This document shows, piece after piece, positions 8,356-15,859 of a stretch of DNA of 64,000 nucleotides. The translations under genes were made by a program, and so were the position numbers. Each line of letters starts with the position of its first letter. Position 1 is the stretch's first letter. Origin of the DNA: Marinihelvus sp942491555 (GTDB lineage: Bacteria; Pseudomonadota; Gammaproteobacteria; Xanthomonadales; SZUA-36); assembly GCA_942491555.1 (NCBI GenBank), contig CALOBN010000003.1:1-64000 (forward strand), read 5' to 3'. A model generated the notes under the pieces. That model was not told the DNA's origin and ran no database searches. It was given only the letters and a program-made list of their open reading frames with translations.

Positions 8356-8658
8356 ATGTCTGGTATCGATGCCAACGAGTCAATTCGAGTCGCGGAAAAC
8401 GTGGTCTTCCAGGAGATTGATGGAGAAACCGTGTTGCTTAACCTTCAGCGAGAACAGTATTTTGGTCTTGATGAGGTGGGAACCCGTATATGGGGAATGA
8501 TTGAGGAAGGGCTCTCATTCGATGGAATTGTCGAGAAACTGGCGAAGGAATACGAAGCCAGCAGGAATCAGATTGCGACCGATCTCGACAACCTGCTTCA
8601 TGAACTGGTGGTTGTTGGCTTGATCGAGCAGTCGAAACAGGGCGCTGAGACACCGTGA
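8356..8658 (+). CDS. PqqD-like RiPP recognition element (lasso B1)
   Basis: This is a ~100-aa PqqD-fold protein. The landmarks are VVFQEIDGETVLLNLQREQY, FGLDEVGTRIWGMIEEG and a C-terminal LDNLLHELVVVGLIE helix, the winged-helix layout of RREs that bind the precursor leader. The ATG at 8356 is preferred; an in-frame TTG at 8332 overlaps the previous stop (TTGA) and may also be used. It is followed by the peptidase gene with a GTGA overlap. Its expected role is to present the leader (YxxPxL motif) to the peptidase. A close paralogue sits at 15553-15834. Confidence 0.85.
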   Translation: MSGIDANESIRVAENVVFQEIDGETVLLNLQREQYFGLDEVGTRIWGMIEEGLSFDGIVEKLAKEYEASRNQIATDLDNLLHELVVVGLIEQSKQGAETP

Positions 8659-9137
8659 TTGCGCTGATTCGGAAGATTCGCACGGCCCGGCATTTGCCAC
8701 AGGAGACTCGGAGCGTGGTCCGAATCTCGTTGTTCTGGATACCCGTGACCGGCGCTCTGCTTCCAATTATTGGATACAAGCGGCTAGAACGCTTGATCAG
8801 CCATATCGCCGAGCGATCATGGTCAGTGCGTCATCAGTTACCTCCTGACCAACGACGCGATTCGGTAGAAACTGGCTTTCGCCTCGCCAGGAAGAACTTA
8901 CCGTACCGGGGTAGCTGCTTATCAAGGAGCGTTTTGCTCCAGGCGATTGCTAAGGCCAATGGTCTGGAAGCGTCGCTATGCGTTGGTGTACGCAAGAGCG
9001 TAGGATGTCTGGAGGCTCACGCATGGGTCCGCGTTAATGGTGAAGATGTGGGCTGCGATAGCGCGGTATCTGGCGACTTCAAACGGTTGTCCGGATCGCA
9101 AGAGGCCGGGTGGGTCCAGAGCCCAATAACGAGGTAG
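8655..9137 (+). CDS. Lasso peptide B2 leader peptidase (transglutaminase-like)
   Basis: This 160-aa protein starts at a GTG that overlaps the RRE stop. It has the family layout: a basic/hydrophobic N-terminal helix region (VVRISLFWIPVTGALLPI), then NLPYRGSCLSRS with the catalytic Cys88, GLEASLCVGV, and CLEAHAWVRVNGEDVG with His122 and nearby acidic residues. The family removes the leader peptide just after the conserved Thr at -2, working with the separate PqqD-like protein. It lies 11 nt before the precursor gene. Confidence 0.88.
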   Translation: MIALIRKIRTARHLPQETRSVVRISLFWIPVTGALLPIIGYKRLERLISHIAERSWSVRHQLPPDQRRDSVETGFRLARKNLPYRGSCLSRSVLLQAIAKANGLEASLCVGVRKSVGCLEAHAWVRVNGEDVGCDSAVSGDFKRLSGSQEAGWVQSPITR

Positions 9138-9148
9138 GCGTGCATTAA

Positions 9149-9334
9149 ATGGAAAAAATATTGAATCAAGAAAGTGGTTTTGACGTGCAGTCTTCCACGG
9201 ATAAAGACACCGACGATCGGAAACCCTATTCGCGGCCGGAGCTAACTCATTATGGGGATATGAGCGCAATGACCCGCATCGGTACTTCGGGTGGTCCGGA
9301 AGATTTTATTTACGGTGGCGGCCCGCCTTCCTGA
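9149..9334 (+). CDS. Lasso peptide precursor
   Basis: This is a 61-aa peptide. The leader contains the RRE-binding motif Y27-S-R-P30-E-L32 followed by G36 and T42, with the family spacing YxxPxL-x3-G-x5-T. If T42 is at -2, the core is IGTSGGPEDFIYGGGPPS (18 aa), with Glu8 and Asp9 as possible ring acceptors. If cleavage is one residue later, Gly1 could close on Glu7 or Asp8. The Pro-Pro-Ser end gives a C-terminal Ser suited to the adjacent HPr-kinase-like enzyme. A GAGGTAGG run lies upstream of the start. The gene sits between the peptidase and cyclase genes, as expected. Confidence 0.85.
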   Translation: MEKILNQESGFDVQSSTDKDTDDRKPYSRPELTHYGDMSAMTRIGTSGGPEDFIYGGGPPS

Positions 9335-9361
9335 TTAACCCAGTGCCACTGGCATAGCGGC

Positions 9362-11266
9362 ATGACGCTGCTGTTCGGCTCACTCTCCTTTGCAACAGCC
9401 GATAGGGCGCACGTCGTCCTTGATGCACCCACAAGTCTCGCTGGCATTCCTGAAGTTCTGGTCTATGAAGTCCACCACGATGGTGCGGCTATTTTAGGGC
9501 ATGCGTCTCCGGCGGAGAATGCGCCGGTAGGCTTTCAGACAAGTTTTTGTCGATTTGAATTTGGGTCGGTCGTTTTCAAGGGCCGCCTGTTCGCCGCCGA
9601 CTCAGATCACCACTCTCCAGACTCGAATTTGCGAAAACTTGAGCTTTTGGTTAACCGTCTTCGCGCCGGCGATGTGAGGGTGCTGGATGAGCTACCCGGC
9701 GGCTTTAGCTTGGCGTTTTGGGATCGGGTGGAGCGACGCCTTCTGCTGGTTAGAGACCATCATGGGCCTGCGGAGCTGTTCTATAATCGGCAGGGCGATG
9801 AGATTCGCTTTTCTTCCTCCCTGCCGTTCCTGCTTTCACAACAACAAAACACGCTTGCGCCGGACAGACTGACAACTGCATTTCTTCTCACTGGGCTCTC
9901 GGATCGGAATGGGTCTCGCACATTTTACGAGTCCGTTCGACAGGTTCCACCCGGTCACCTGCTTAGTGTCACTAGCCAGGATTCCCGCCTGCATCGTTAC
10001 TGGTCGCCGTGGAAAACAGAATCAACCAGATTTGGCGGAGACAAAGACACCGTTGCCGCCTTCAGGGAGGTGTTCAAGGGTGCTGTGGCTCGGGCAATCG
10101 ATGCTGCGGAGCGCCCCGCGATCATGCTAAGTGGCGGCTTGGATTCCGGCGCAGTTGCCTTGACCGCCTCCAGCTTGCTGGCGCCTAAGCGAAAGGAGTT
10201 ACTGGCGTACACGGCGGTTCCGGAATTTGACGCCACTGCCTTCCTGCCAACGCTCAGGCAGGGAGATGAATCTCAGTCAGCTGCGGCCATCGCGGGGCGC
10301 GCATCGAACATGGTGCATCGCTGTATCGCCACGGGGCCCGTGACACCGTTATCCGGGGCGCGCGAACTGCTCGGTATACTCGGACATCCCGCCTTTGGTG
10401 CAGTGAACGGTGATTGGCTCTTGTGCTTACTGCGCAAAGCACAAGCTGATGGCGCCGACGTGTTATTGACCGGTCAGTGCGGTAATGCGACGGTTTCCTG
10501 GACTGGCAGTCGCGTTCGCCTGATCCGACAGTTCCTTAGCCGCGGCAAGTTGGGCAAAGTCAAAGCGGAATGGCGGGGCTTTCAGTCTGAGCGAAACGCT
10601 TCGGCGTTGAGTACGCTCAGGAGCGTCATCTTGGCACCCCTGGTGCCCTGGCAACTCACCCACCGTCTTTTCGCCATGCGGGACGCAAGCGAATGGTTGA
10701 TCGATCGTTCAGCGATAAGGATGGACGTGGCTCAGCAGCTCGAGCTCTTCGACAGAACCCGCGATGCGCTGATGCTTGCAAAGAATGTTCATCATGTGCA
10801 CCACCGGGATGCGATTCTACAGACCGGTGTTTACTCTCCCAATGCGTTCAACGCACGAGTGGCGTCCGCTTTCGGACTCAGGCTCGAGGACCCTACATCG
10901 GACCGACGTGTGATCGAATTTTGTTACGGTCTTTCGGACGACGCCTATATTTCTCAGGGACGCAATCGAATGTTGATTCGTCAAGCCATGGCGGGTGAAT
11001 TACCCGACGAGGTGCTGTGGGCGAAAAAGACCGGAGTCCAATCAGCCGATGTCGTGCTGCGCGTGCGTGAAAGCCGCAAAGAAATCGAGGAAGCACTCGT
11101 TGCTGCAGAAAATTCAGAAAGGGTTCAGTCGTTCCTGGATGTGAGCCGTATGCGCGATGTGTTCGAGGCGGCACTTGCGCGGCAGGGATATGAGGTCCGT
11201 GCCAGGACAGCATCGGTGTTGTTGAGGGGTTTGATGACAGCCGAATTTTTGCGACGATTCCAGTGA
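9362..11266 (+). CDS. Lasso cyclase, asparagine synthetase-like
   Basis: This 634-aa protein has an N-terminal class II amidotransferase-like domain (LLFGSLSFATADRAH ... EVHHDGAAILGH; SLAFWDRVERRLLLVRDHHG). It begins M-T rather than M-C, so the glutaminase Cys is absent. A C-terminal ATP-pyrophosphatase domain has the SGGLDSGAVAL loop at about residue 257. In lasso pathways this enzyme adenylates the ring Asp/Glu side chain and closes the isopeptide with the new N-terminus. It lies 27 nt after the precursor and converges with the methyltransferase gene, with a 16-nt gap. Confidence 0.88.
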   Translation: MTLLFGSLSFATADRAHVVLDAPTSLAGIPEVLVYEVHHDGAAILGHASPAENAPVGFQTSFCRFEFGSVVFKGRLFAADSDHHSPDSNLRKLELLVNRLRAGDVRVLDELPGGFSLAFWDRVERRLLLVRDHHGPAELFYNRQGDEIRFSSSLPFLLSQQQNTLAPDRLTTAFLLTGLSDRNGSRTFYESVRQVPPGHLLSVTSQDSRLHRYWSPWKTESTRFGGDKDTVAAFREVFKGAVARAIDAAERPAIMLSGGLDSGAVALTASSLLAPKRKELLAYTAVPEFDATAFLPTLRQGDESQSAAAIAGRASNMVHRCIATGPVTPLSGARELLGILGHPAFGAVNGDWLLCLLRKAQADGADVLLTGQCGNATVSWTGSRVRLIRQFLSRGKLGKVKAEWRGFQSERNASALSTLRSVILAPLVPWQLTHRLFAMRDASEWLIDRSAIRMDVAQQLELFDRTRDALMLAKNVHHVHHRDAILQTGVYSPNAFNARVASAFGLRLEDPTSDRRVIEFCYGLSDDAYISQGRNRMLIRQAMAGELPDEVLWAKKTGVQSADVVLRVRESRKEIEEALVAAENSERVQSFLDVSRMRDVFEAALARQGYEVRARTASVLLRGLMTAEFLRRFQ

Positions 11267-11282
11267 TGGCCGACGTGTAAGT

Positions 11283-12206
11283 TCAGCGCCTTGAGAAACC
11301 GCACCAGTTGTAGGTGAAGCGACGCTCGTGTCGTTCGAAAGCGGGGCCGAGCACCCGGTCGAAGAATTCGTAACCGGGCGTGGTCAGTCGATGCACTCCA
11401 CCTTCATCGAAGAAAACCCATTGTGAGCCGCTAGCGTTGCGGGGTAAGACCCGGAAGAAAGAATTCCGCCCGCGTTCGGAATCGTTCCAGGTATGCACGG
11501 CACGGGCATCAGCAACCTCGATGACCAGGTTTCCACTGGGTTTAAGCCATTCAGTCATGCGTCGGCAGAATTGTTCTATCAGTTTCATATCATCGAGGTA
11601 GCCGTAAGACAGCCAAAAGCAGGAAACCAGGTCGTATTCAGGCACCGGCTGTACTTCGAGGACGTCCCCGAGTATCAATCTTGCGTTAGGGTTATTCTCT
11701 CTTGCCACTTCGAGTTGGGACTCACTGAGGTCCAACCCGGTCACTTCACAGGGCGTCTGAATCTTTCCAAAATGCCACCCGCCGCCGCAGCAAAGATCCA
11801 GCCATTTTCCGTTAGCGGGTAACAAGTCCTCAACACAGCGCAGATTGTCGGCATTTTTCTGCGACCAGTCTTCATTCCACAATGTCGCGTAACGACGGAC
11901 GTATTCCCCGTTGTAGATGCTTCGCACAGCATCTTGGTAGGGTGGCTTTTTCTGTCTTGGCGTCCGGTCGATGGAAGGTGGTGCTCCGGGTTCAGGTCTT
12001 AAGCCTTGATCAAGGTGGAATGCGCGCATTTTCCAATCGATGCGATGGGCTTCAATAAGCTCTGCCTTAGAGCAGGCCATGCCGATTTTTTTGGCGCTTG
12101 CCAAAAGATCATCAAGGCAGCGCGGTTGAGTGTCGTCAATGACACCCATGTCGTCATTTTTCGCGCGGGTGGCACGAATGAAGTTCAGTGCTGATTGAAT
12201 GCTCAC
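11283..12206 (-). CDS. Class I SAM-dependent methyltransferase
   Basis: This is a 307-aa protein from a GTG start. The Rossmann methyltransferase core is clear: WLDLCCGGGWHFGKI (motif I), EVTGLDLSESQLEVAR (motif II) and YDLVSCFWLSYGYLDD, then a C-terminal beta segment. It faces the cyclase gene tail to tail and lies between the cluster and tRNA-Arg. A tailoring role on the lasso peptide is possible, but it has its own promoter and could be unrelated. The substrate cannot be read from the sequence. Confidence 0.75.
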   Translation of the reverse strand: MSIQSALNFIRATRAKNDDMGVIDDTQPRCLDDLLASAKKIGMACSKAELIEAHRIDWKMRAFHLDQGLRPEPGAPPSIDRTPRQKKPPYQDAVRSIYNGEYVRRYATLWNEDWSQKNADNLRCVEDLLPANGKWLDLCCGGGWHFGKIQTPCEVTGLDLSESQLEVARENNPNARLILGDVLEVQPVPEYDLVSCFWLSYGYLDDMKLIEQFCRRMTEWLKPSGNLVIEVADARAVHTWNDSERGRNSFFRVLPRNASGSQWVFFDEGGVHRLTTPGYEFFDRVLGPAFERHERRFTYNWCGFSRR

Positions 12207-12401
12207 TATTGTTGATCTCTTAAAACTTTGGCCTCACACCGTGATGCGAATCGCGTTTCTGAGTTGTATAGATAAGCTACTTTGCGTTGGTGCAATTCTA
12301 AGATCCTATAGTCTTCACTTATCATTGACACTGTCACGCCAGGTGAGCATAATGCCGGGCTTCGCGTCAAAAGCGAACCAGTATCTGATTTTTTTGATTG
12401 T

Positions 12402-12478
12402 GCGCCCGTAGCTCAGCTGGATAGAGTACCTGGCTACGAACCAGGCGGTCGGAGGTTCGAATCCTTCCGGGCGCGCCA
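12402..12478 (+). tRNA. tRNA-Arg (ACG)
   Basis: A 77-nt cloverleaf with acceptor GCGCCCG/CGGGCGC, anticodon loop CTACGAA (ACG), GGTTCGAATCC T-arm and encoded CCA. Confidence 0.97.
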
Positions 12479-12490
12479 TATAAAGAAAGA

Positions 12491-12521
12491 CCAGTCACCT
12501 TATCGTGGCTGGTTTTTTTTT
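12491..12521 (+). terminator. Rho-independent terminator after tRNA-Arg
   Basis: Stem CCAGTCAC/GTGGCTGG with a 6-nt loop, followed by a run of nine T. Confidence 0.85.
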
Positions 12522-12586
12522 GCCCCGGAACCCTGCAGCAGTTCTCGTGCCTGCTAAAGTTATGTGCCGGACTGCAGGAACGCGCC

Positions 12587-14008
12587 ATGCCTGAATTAAA
12601 CAGGGTAGCGAGTTACATCATCGCTTTCATCATCATTATCGCGCTGACATCCCACAGCACGACCGCCATCGCGCAAGACCAAAAACCCAACATCGTGCTG
12701 GTCCTCATGGATAACTTCGGCTGGGGGGAGGTCGGCGTTTACGGCGGCGGCATGATGCGCGGGGCGCCAACGCCCAATATCGACAGCATCGCCGTGGAAG
12801 GCTTTCAGCTGAACAATTTCAATGTCGAGGCGGAATGCACACCCTCGCGTTCGGCCATGATGACCGGACGTTATGGCATTCGCACCCGGCAACGTCCGGA
12901 TGGCGAGCCACGCGGCGTCTGGTACGGCATCACCAAGTGGGAGATCACCCTGGCCGAGATGCTATCGGATGCCGGCTATGCCACGGCCACCTTTGGCAAA
13001 TGGCACCTGGGCGACACGGAAGGGCGTTTTCCCACCGACCAGGGTTTTGATGAGTGGATTGGCATTCCGCGTTCATCCGATCGCGCCTTCTGGCCGGACA
13101 GCAACAGTTTTACCCCGGGCAGTCATCCGGATGCGGTATTTACCCATGTGATGAGTTCCAAAAAGGGCGAAAAGCCGGTCGAGCTGGAGGTTTACGGGCG
13201 CGAGAAACGCAAAACGATTGATCGTGACATTACCGACCAGTCAATCGACTTCATGAAACGCAAAGCCGCCAGCGAGCAGCCTTTCTTTGTGTTGTTGTCC
13301 TATACCCAGACCCACGAGCCGGTCGATCCGCACCCGGATTACTACGGTAAAACCGGTAACGGGAGCTTTGCCGACGTCTTGGCCCAAACCGATGATTACG
13401 TCGGTGATCTGCTAAGAACCGTTGATGAGCTGGGTATCAAGGACAATACGATCTTCATCTTTACCGCTGACAACGGTCGCGAGGGCGTGCCGCGCTCGTT
13501 TGGTTTTACCGGGCCATGGCGCAGCGGGATGTTTTCACCTTATGAAGGTTCCCTGCGCGTGCCGTTCCTGATTCGCTGGCCCGGCAACATTCCGGCCGGG
13601 GGCGTATCCAACGAGCTGATGCACCAGGTTGACCTGTTTCCCACCGTGGCCAATCTGATTGGTGCGGAACTCCCCACCGACCGGGTTTATGACGGTGTGG
13701 ACCAGACGCAATTCCTGCTGGGCAACACCGACACATCTGCCCGTGAGTCGGTCATTATCTACATCGGCAACACACTGTTCGGCGCCAAGTGGCGTAACTG
13801 GAAGATTCTGCTCAGGGAAATGGACGAAGACAGCTACGCGATTCGCGAAATGGCCTATCCCTCCGTCTACAACCTGCTGGTTGATCCGAAAGAGGAGGTC
13901 CCCGAGCTTAATTACCTGAACGACACCTGGGTGGATTTTCCCCTGTACCAGGTCATCGAAGACCACCAGGCATCGATCGCGAAGGATGCAGGCTCACCGG
14001 ATCCTTAA
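12587..14008 (+). CDS. Secreted arylsulfatase (type I, formylglycine)
   Basis: This is a 473-aa protein. A hydrophobic N-terminal segment (YIIAFIIIIALTSHSTTAIA, then Q) is a signal peptide, so it acts in the periplasm. The sulfatase fold begins with NIVLVLMDNFGWGEVG, carrying the metal-binding Asp. The signature CTPSRSAMMTGRYG starts at Cys84, which would be converted to formylglycine. Further motifs are FGKWHLG, a DQGFDEW segment and FTADNGREG. It hydrolyses sulfate esters of aryl compounds or glycans; the substrate is unknown. No sulfatase-maturing enzyme is seen in this window. It lies alone between two tRNA loci. Confidence 0.9.
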   Translation: MPELNRVASYIIAFIIIIALTSHSTTAIAQDQKPNIVLVLMDNFGWGEVGVYGGGMMRGAPTPNIDSIAVEGFQLNNFNVEAECTPSRSAMMTGRYGIRTRQRPDGEPRGVWYGITKWEITLAEMLSDAGYATATFGKWHLGDTEGRFPTDQGFDEWIGIPRSSDRAFWPDSNSFTPGSHPDAVFTHVMSSKKGEKPVELEVYGREKRKTIDRDITDQSIDFMKRKAASEQPFFVLLSYTQTHEPVDPHPDYYGKTGNGSFADVLAQTDDYVGDLLRTVDELGIKDNTIFIFTADNGREGVPRSFGFTGPWRSGMFSPYEGSLRVPFLIRWPGNIPAGGVSNELMHQVDLFPTVANLIGAELPTDRVYDGVDQTQFLLGNTDTSARESVIIYIGNTLFGAKWRNWKILLREMDEDSYAIREMAYPSVYNLLVDPKEEVPELNYLNDTWVDFPLYQVIEDHQASIAKDAGSPDP

Positions 14009-14022
14009 GTGCATCCGGGTGG

Positions 14023-14052
14023 TTCATTTTCGATGCAACGTGGTGCTATAAT
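14023..14052 (+). promoter_or_regulatory. Probable promoter of the four-tRNA operon
   Basis: A perfect TATAAT lies at 14047-14052, with a weak TTCATT 18 nt upstream (14023-14028). The first tRNA begins at 14061. Confidence 0.6.
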
Positions 14053-14060
14053 ACGCCGTT

Positions 14061-14137
14061 CGGGGTGTAGCGCAGCCTGGTAGCGCAACTGCTTTGGGAG
14101 CAGTGGGTCGGGGGTTCAAATCCCTCCTCCCCGACCA
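14061..14137 (+). tRNA. tRNA-Pro (TGG)
   Basis: 77 nt; acceptor CGGGGTG/CTCCCCG, anticodon loop TTTGGGA (TGG), CCA encoded. First of four tRNAs in a row. Confidence 0.97.
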
Positions 14138-14157
14138 ATTTTTTGGCTTGACAACAA

Positions 14158-14234
14158 GCGCCTGTAGCTCAACTGGATAGAGCATCAGCCTTCTAAGCTG
14201 GCGGTTGTGGGTTCGAGTCCTACCGGGCGCGCCA
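14158..14234 (+). tRNA. tRNA-Arg (TCT)
   Basis: 77 nt; acceptor GCGCCTG/CGGGCGC, anticodon loop CTTCTAA (TCT), CCA encoded. Confidence 0.96.
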
Positions 14235-14319
14235 TCATGCTAACGGTTTGGGTTGAGTAAATGCACGACAGGGCTGTGGAAAACGCGGCCCGCCGGGACA
14301 GCCCGGCACAGCATCAATG

Positions 14320-14395
14320 GTGGGCGTAGCTCAGTTGGTAGAGCACCGGATTGTGATTCCGGCGGTCGTGGGTTCGAGCCCCATCGTCCACCCCA
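14320..14395 (+). tRNA. tRNA-His (GTG)
   Basis: Acceptor GTGGGCG/CGTCCAC with an extra G at 14319 able to pair with the C discriminator, as tRNA-His requires. The anticodon loop is TTGTGAT (GTG); CCA encoded. Confidence 0.96.
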
Positions 14396-14430
14396 TTTTT
14401 AATAAAGCCTGGCGTATGCCGGTTTTTATT

Positions 14431-14506
14431 GGGCCATTAGCTCAATTGGCAGAGCAGTTGACTCTTAATCAATTGGTTCCAGGTTCAAGTCCTGGATGGC
14501 CCACCA
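14431..14506 (+). tRNA. tRNA-Lys (CTT)
   Basis: 76 nt; acceptor GGGCCAT/ATGGCCC, anticodon loop CTCTTAA (CTT), T-arm GGTTCAAGTCC, CCA encoded. Last tRNA of the operon. Confidence 0.95.
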
Positions 14507-14510
14507 ATCA

Positions 14511-14543
14511 AAAAGCCGGCAACTGATGTTGCCGGCTTTTTTT
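14511..14543 (+). terminator. Rho-independent terminator after the tRNA operon
   Basis: Perfect stem AAAGCCGGCAAC/GTTGCCGGCTTT with a TGAT loop and a T run. A-rich on the other side, so it may also stop transcription from the convergent toxin gene. Confidence 0.9.
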
Positions 14544-14561
14544 ATGGCACGGATGACGGCT

Positions 14562-14936
14562 TCAGCGTCGCTTGAAGAATTTGACCCCGGATAACCCTTC
14601 AAAATCGGCATCCTGCGTCCAGACCAGCGCTTTGTGCTGCTGGGCGGTGGCATAAATAATGCTGTCCGCCAAAGGCAGTTTAAGGGTATGGCCAAGGGTG
14701 GCAGCGTCAACAGCAAGCCCTGCATCAAGATCCACGACGCGTCCACGGCGCATTTGGGCAATGACTTCCAGCGCGGCGTGTTCAGATACCTGGCGCAGAA
14801 CGCTTTTGAATACCTCGGCCAACGTAATGCTCGGAACCAGCAGTTGGTCGGTTTTCTCAATGGGTAGCGCGAAGTGCTCCGCATTGGGTTCGCCAGCGAA
14901 ATAGGCCAGCCAGCCCGAGGAATCGACCACGTTCAT
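14562..14936 (-). CDS. PIN-domain toxin, VapC-like ribonuclease
   Basis: This 124-aa protein is a whole PIN domain. It starts MNVVDSSGWLAYFAGEP with the first catalytic Asp at residue 5. A conserved Glu follows in VPSITLAEVFKSVL, then LADSIIYATAQQ and VWTQDADFEGL, which provide the later acidic residues. PIN toxins cut RNA in a metal-dependent way until bound by their antitoxin. Its ATG overlaps the antitoxin stop by 4 nt, so the pair is a translationally coupled antitoxin-toxin operon. Confidence 0.9.
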   Translation of the reverse strand: MNVVDSSGWLAYFAGEPNAEHFALPIEKTDQLLVPSITLAEVFKSVLRQVSEHAALEVIAQMRRGRVVDLDAGLAVDAATLGHTLKLPLADSIIYATAQQHKALVWTQDADFEGLSGVKFFKRR

Positions 14937-15139
14937 ACCCGGTCTTCGTCCCGGGCAACGTTGGTATCGATGCCTTTGATAAAGCCCCGTAACTCGGATA
15001 TCGGCCTGAGTGGGATCAGCTCGATGCGATCCTTGTAGGCCATGATCTGTACTTTCTGGCCGGCCTTGATGGACAGCGATTCGCGCACCTCTTTAGGAAT
15101 CACAACCTGGAACTTGGGAGATACGGTAACAGTAGTCAT
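14933..15139 (-). CDS. AbrB-type antitoxin of VapBC-like module
   Basis: This is a 68-aa protein with a SpoVT/AbrB swapped-hairpin domain: TVTVSPKFQVVIPKEVRESL, then IKAGQKVQIMAYKDRIEL. The C-terminal tail (ISELRGFIKGIDTNVARDE) should bind and inhibit the PIN toxin. It normally represses its own promoter, which should lie in the AT-rich stretch just after 15139. Confidence 0.88.
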   Translation of the reverse strand: MTTVTVSPKFQVVIPKEVRESLSIKAGQKVQIMAYKDRIELIPLRPISELRGFIKGIDTNVARDEDRV

Positions 15140-15364
15140 ACAAAATCCTGATCGATAGCATTAATGTAATACCAAAGTCTAATCGATATGAGAAAGTAAC
15201 GCATCATCAGGTAGATGAAACGATCGCCGGTATATCGACAAAACGCCCGCCAGACATCGCATCGCGGTTGACCTGAAGCGACCGCAACGGGATAATGCGC
15301 GCCCTCAGACGGGCAGCGCTATGCCAGCGCCCGTTAAGAAAAGAATTTGCTGTACCAGGTTTTT

Positions 15365-15457
15365 GGAGAGGTGCCAGAGTGGTTGAATGGGCTCGCCTGG
15401 AAAGCGTGTATACGGTTTATAGCCGTATCGAGGGTTCGAATCCCTCCCTCTCCGCCA
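15365..15457 (+). tRNA. tRNA-Ser (GGA)
   Basis: 93 nt with a long variable arm; acceptor GGAGAGG/CCTCTCC, anticodon GGA, T-arm GGTTCGAATCC, CCA encoded. Confidence 0.96.
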
Positions 15458-15460
15458 AAT

Positions 15461-15489
15461 AAGAAACCCCGCTACGGCGGGGTTTCTTA
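15461..15489 (+). terminator. Terminator after tRNA-Ser
   Basis: Stem AAACCCCGC/GCGGGGTTT with a 4-nt loop, followed by TCTTAC. The T tract is short. Confidence 0.75.
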
Positions 15490-15552
15490 CTTATCCGCAG
15501 CTTAAAAAATACGGCATAATTGAAGGTCGAGAATTCCGCAGAAAAAGTTCGT

Positions 15553-15834
15553 ATGACCGATTCAAGCACCCCCTACCAATGCGCCCCCGAAGTCCTGTTC
15601 CAGGAAGTCAACGGCGAAATCGTCCTGCTGGATCTGCAGGCTGAAACCTACTTTGGATTGAATGAGACCGGCGCACGCGTGTGGCAGTTGTTGCAGGATG
15701 GCAAGGCGGGCGACCAGCTCCTGGATCAGATGCTGGAGGAGTTTGAAATTGATCGTCCGCAACTCGAAGCTGATGTCACCGAATTGATCGCCCAGTTGAG
15801 TGAAGCCGGTTTGATCGTCCGGAAGGACGCTTAG
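15553..15834 (+). CDS. Orphan PqqD-family (RRE-like) protein
   Basis: This 93-aa protein is read from the ATG at 15553. It is a full PqqD-like winged helix: EVLFQEVNGEIVLLDLQAET, then YFGLNETGARVWQLLQDG, and a C-terminal LIAQLSEAGLIV helix. It is clearly paralogous to the RRE in the lasso cluster (8356-8658), with the same VxLxLQxExYFGL landmark. No precursor, peptidase or cyclase gene adjoins it; the next gene, 25 nt on, is an OpgB-type transferase. It may serve the lasso locus in trans, belong to a lost cluster, or have a non-RiPP role. Confidence 0.82.
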   Translation: MTDSSTPYQCAPEVLFQEVNGEIVLLDLQAETYFGLNETGARVWQLLQDGKAGDQLLDQMLEEFEIDRPQLEADVTELIAQLSEAGLIVRKDA

Positions 15835-15859
15835 AGTCCTGATTGCGGAGCGTCCCGGT

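Noticed and set aside
12402..12478. tRNA-Arg as an integration (att) site for the lasso island
   Set aside because: I looked for a second copy of the tRNA 3' end on the far side of the cluster and found none; no integrase gene is present in the window.
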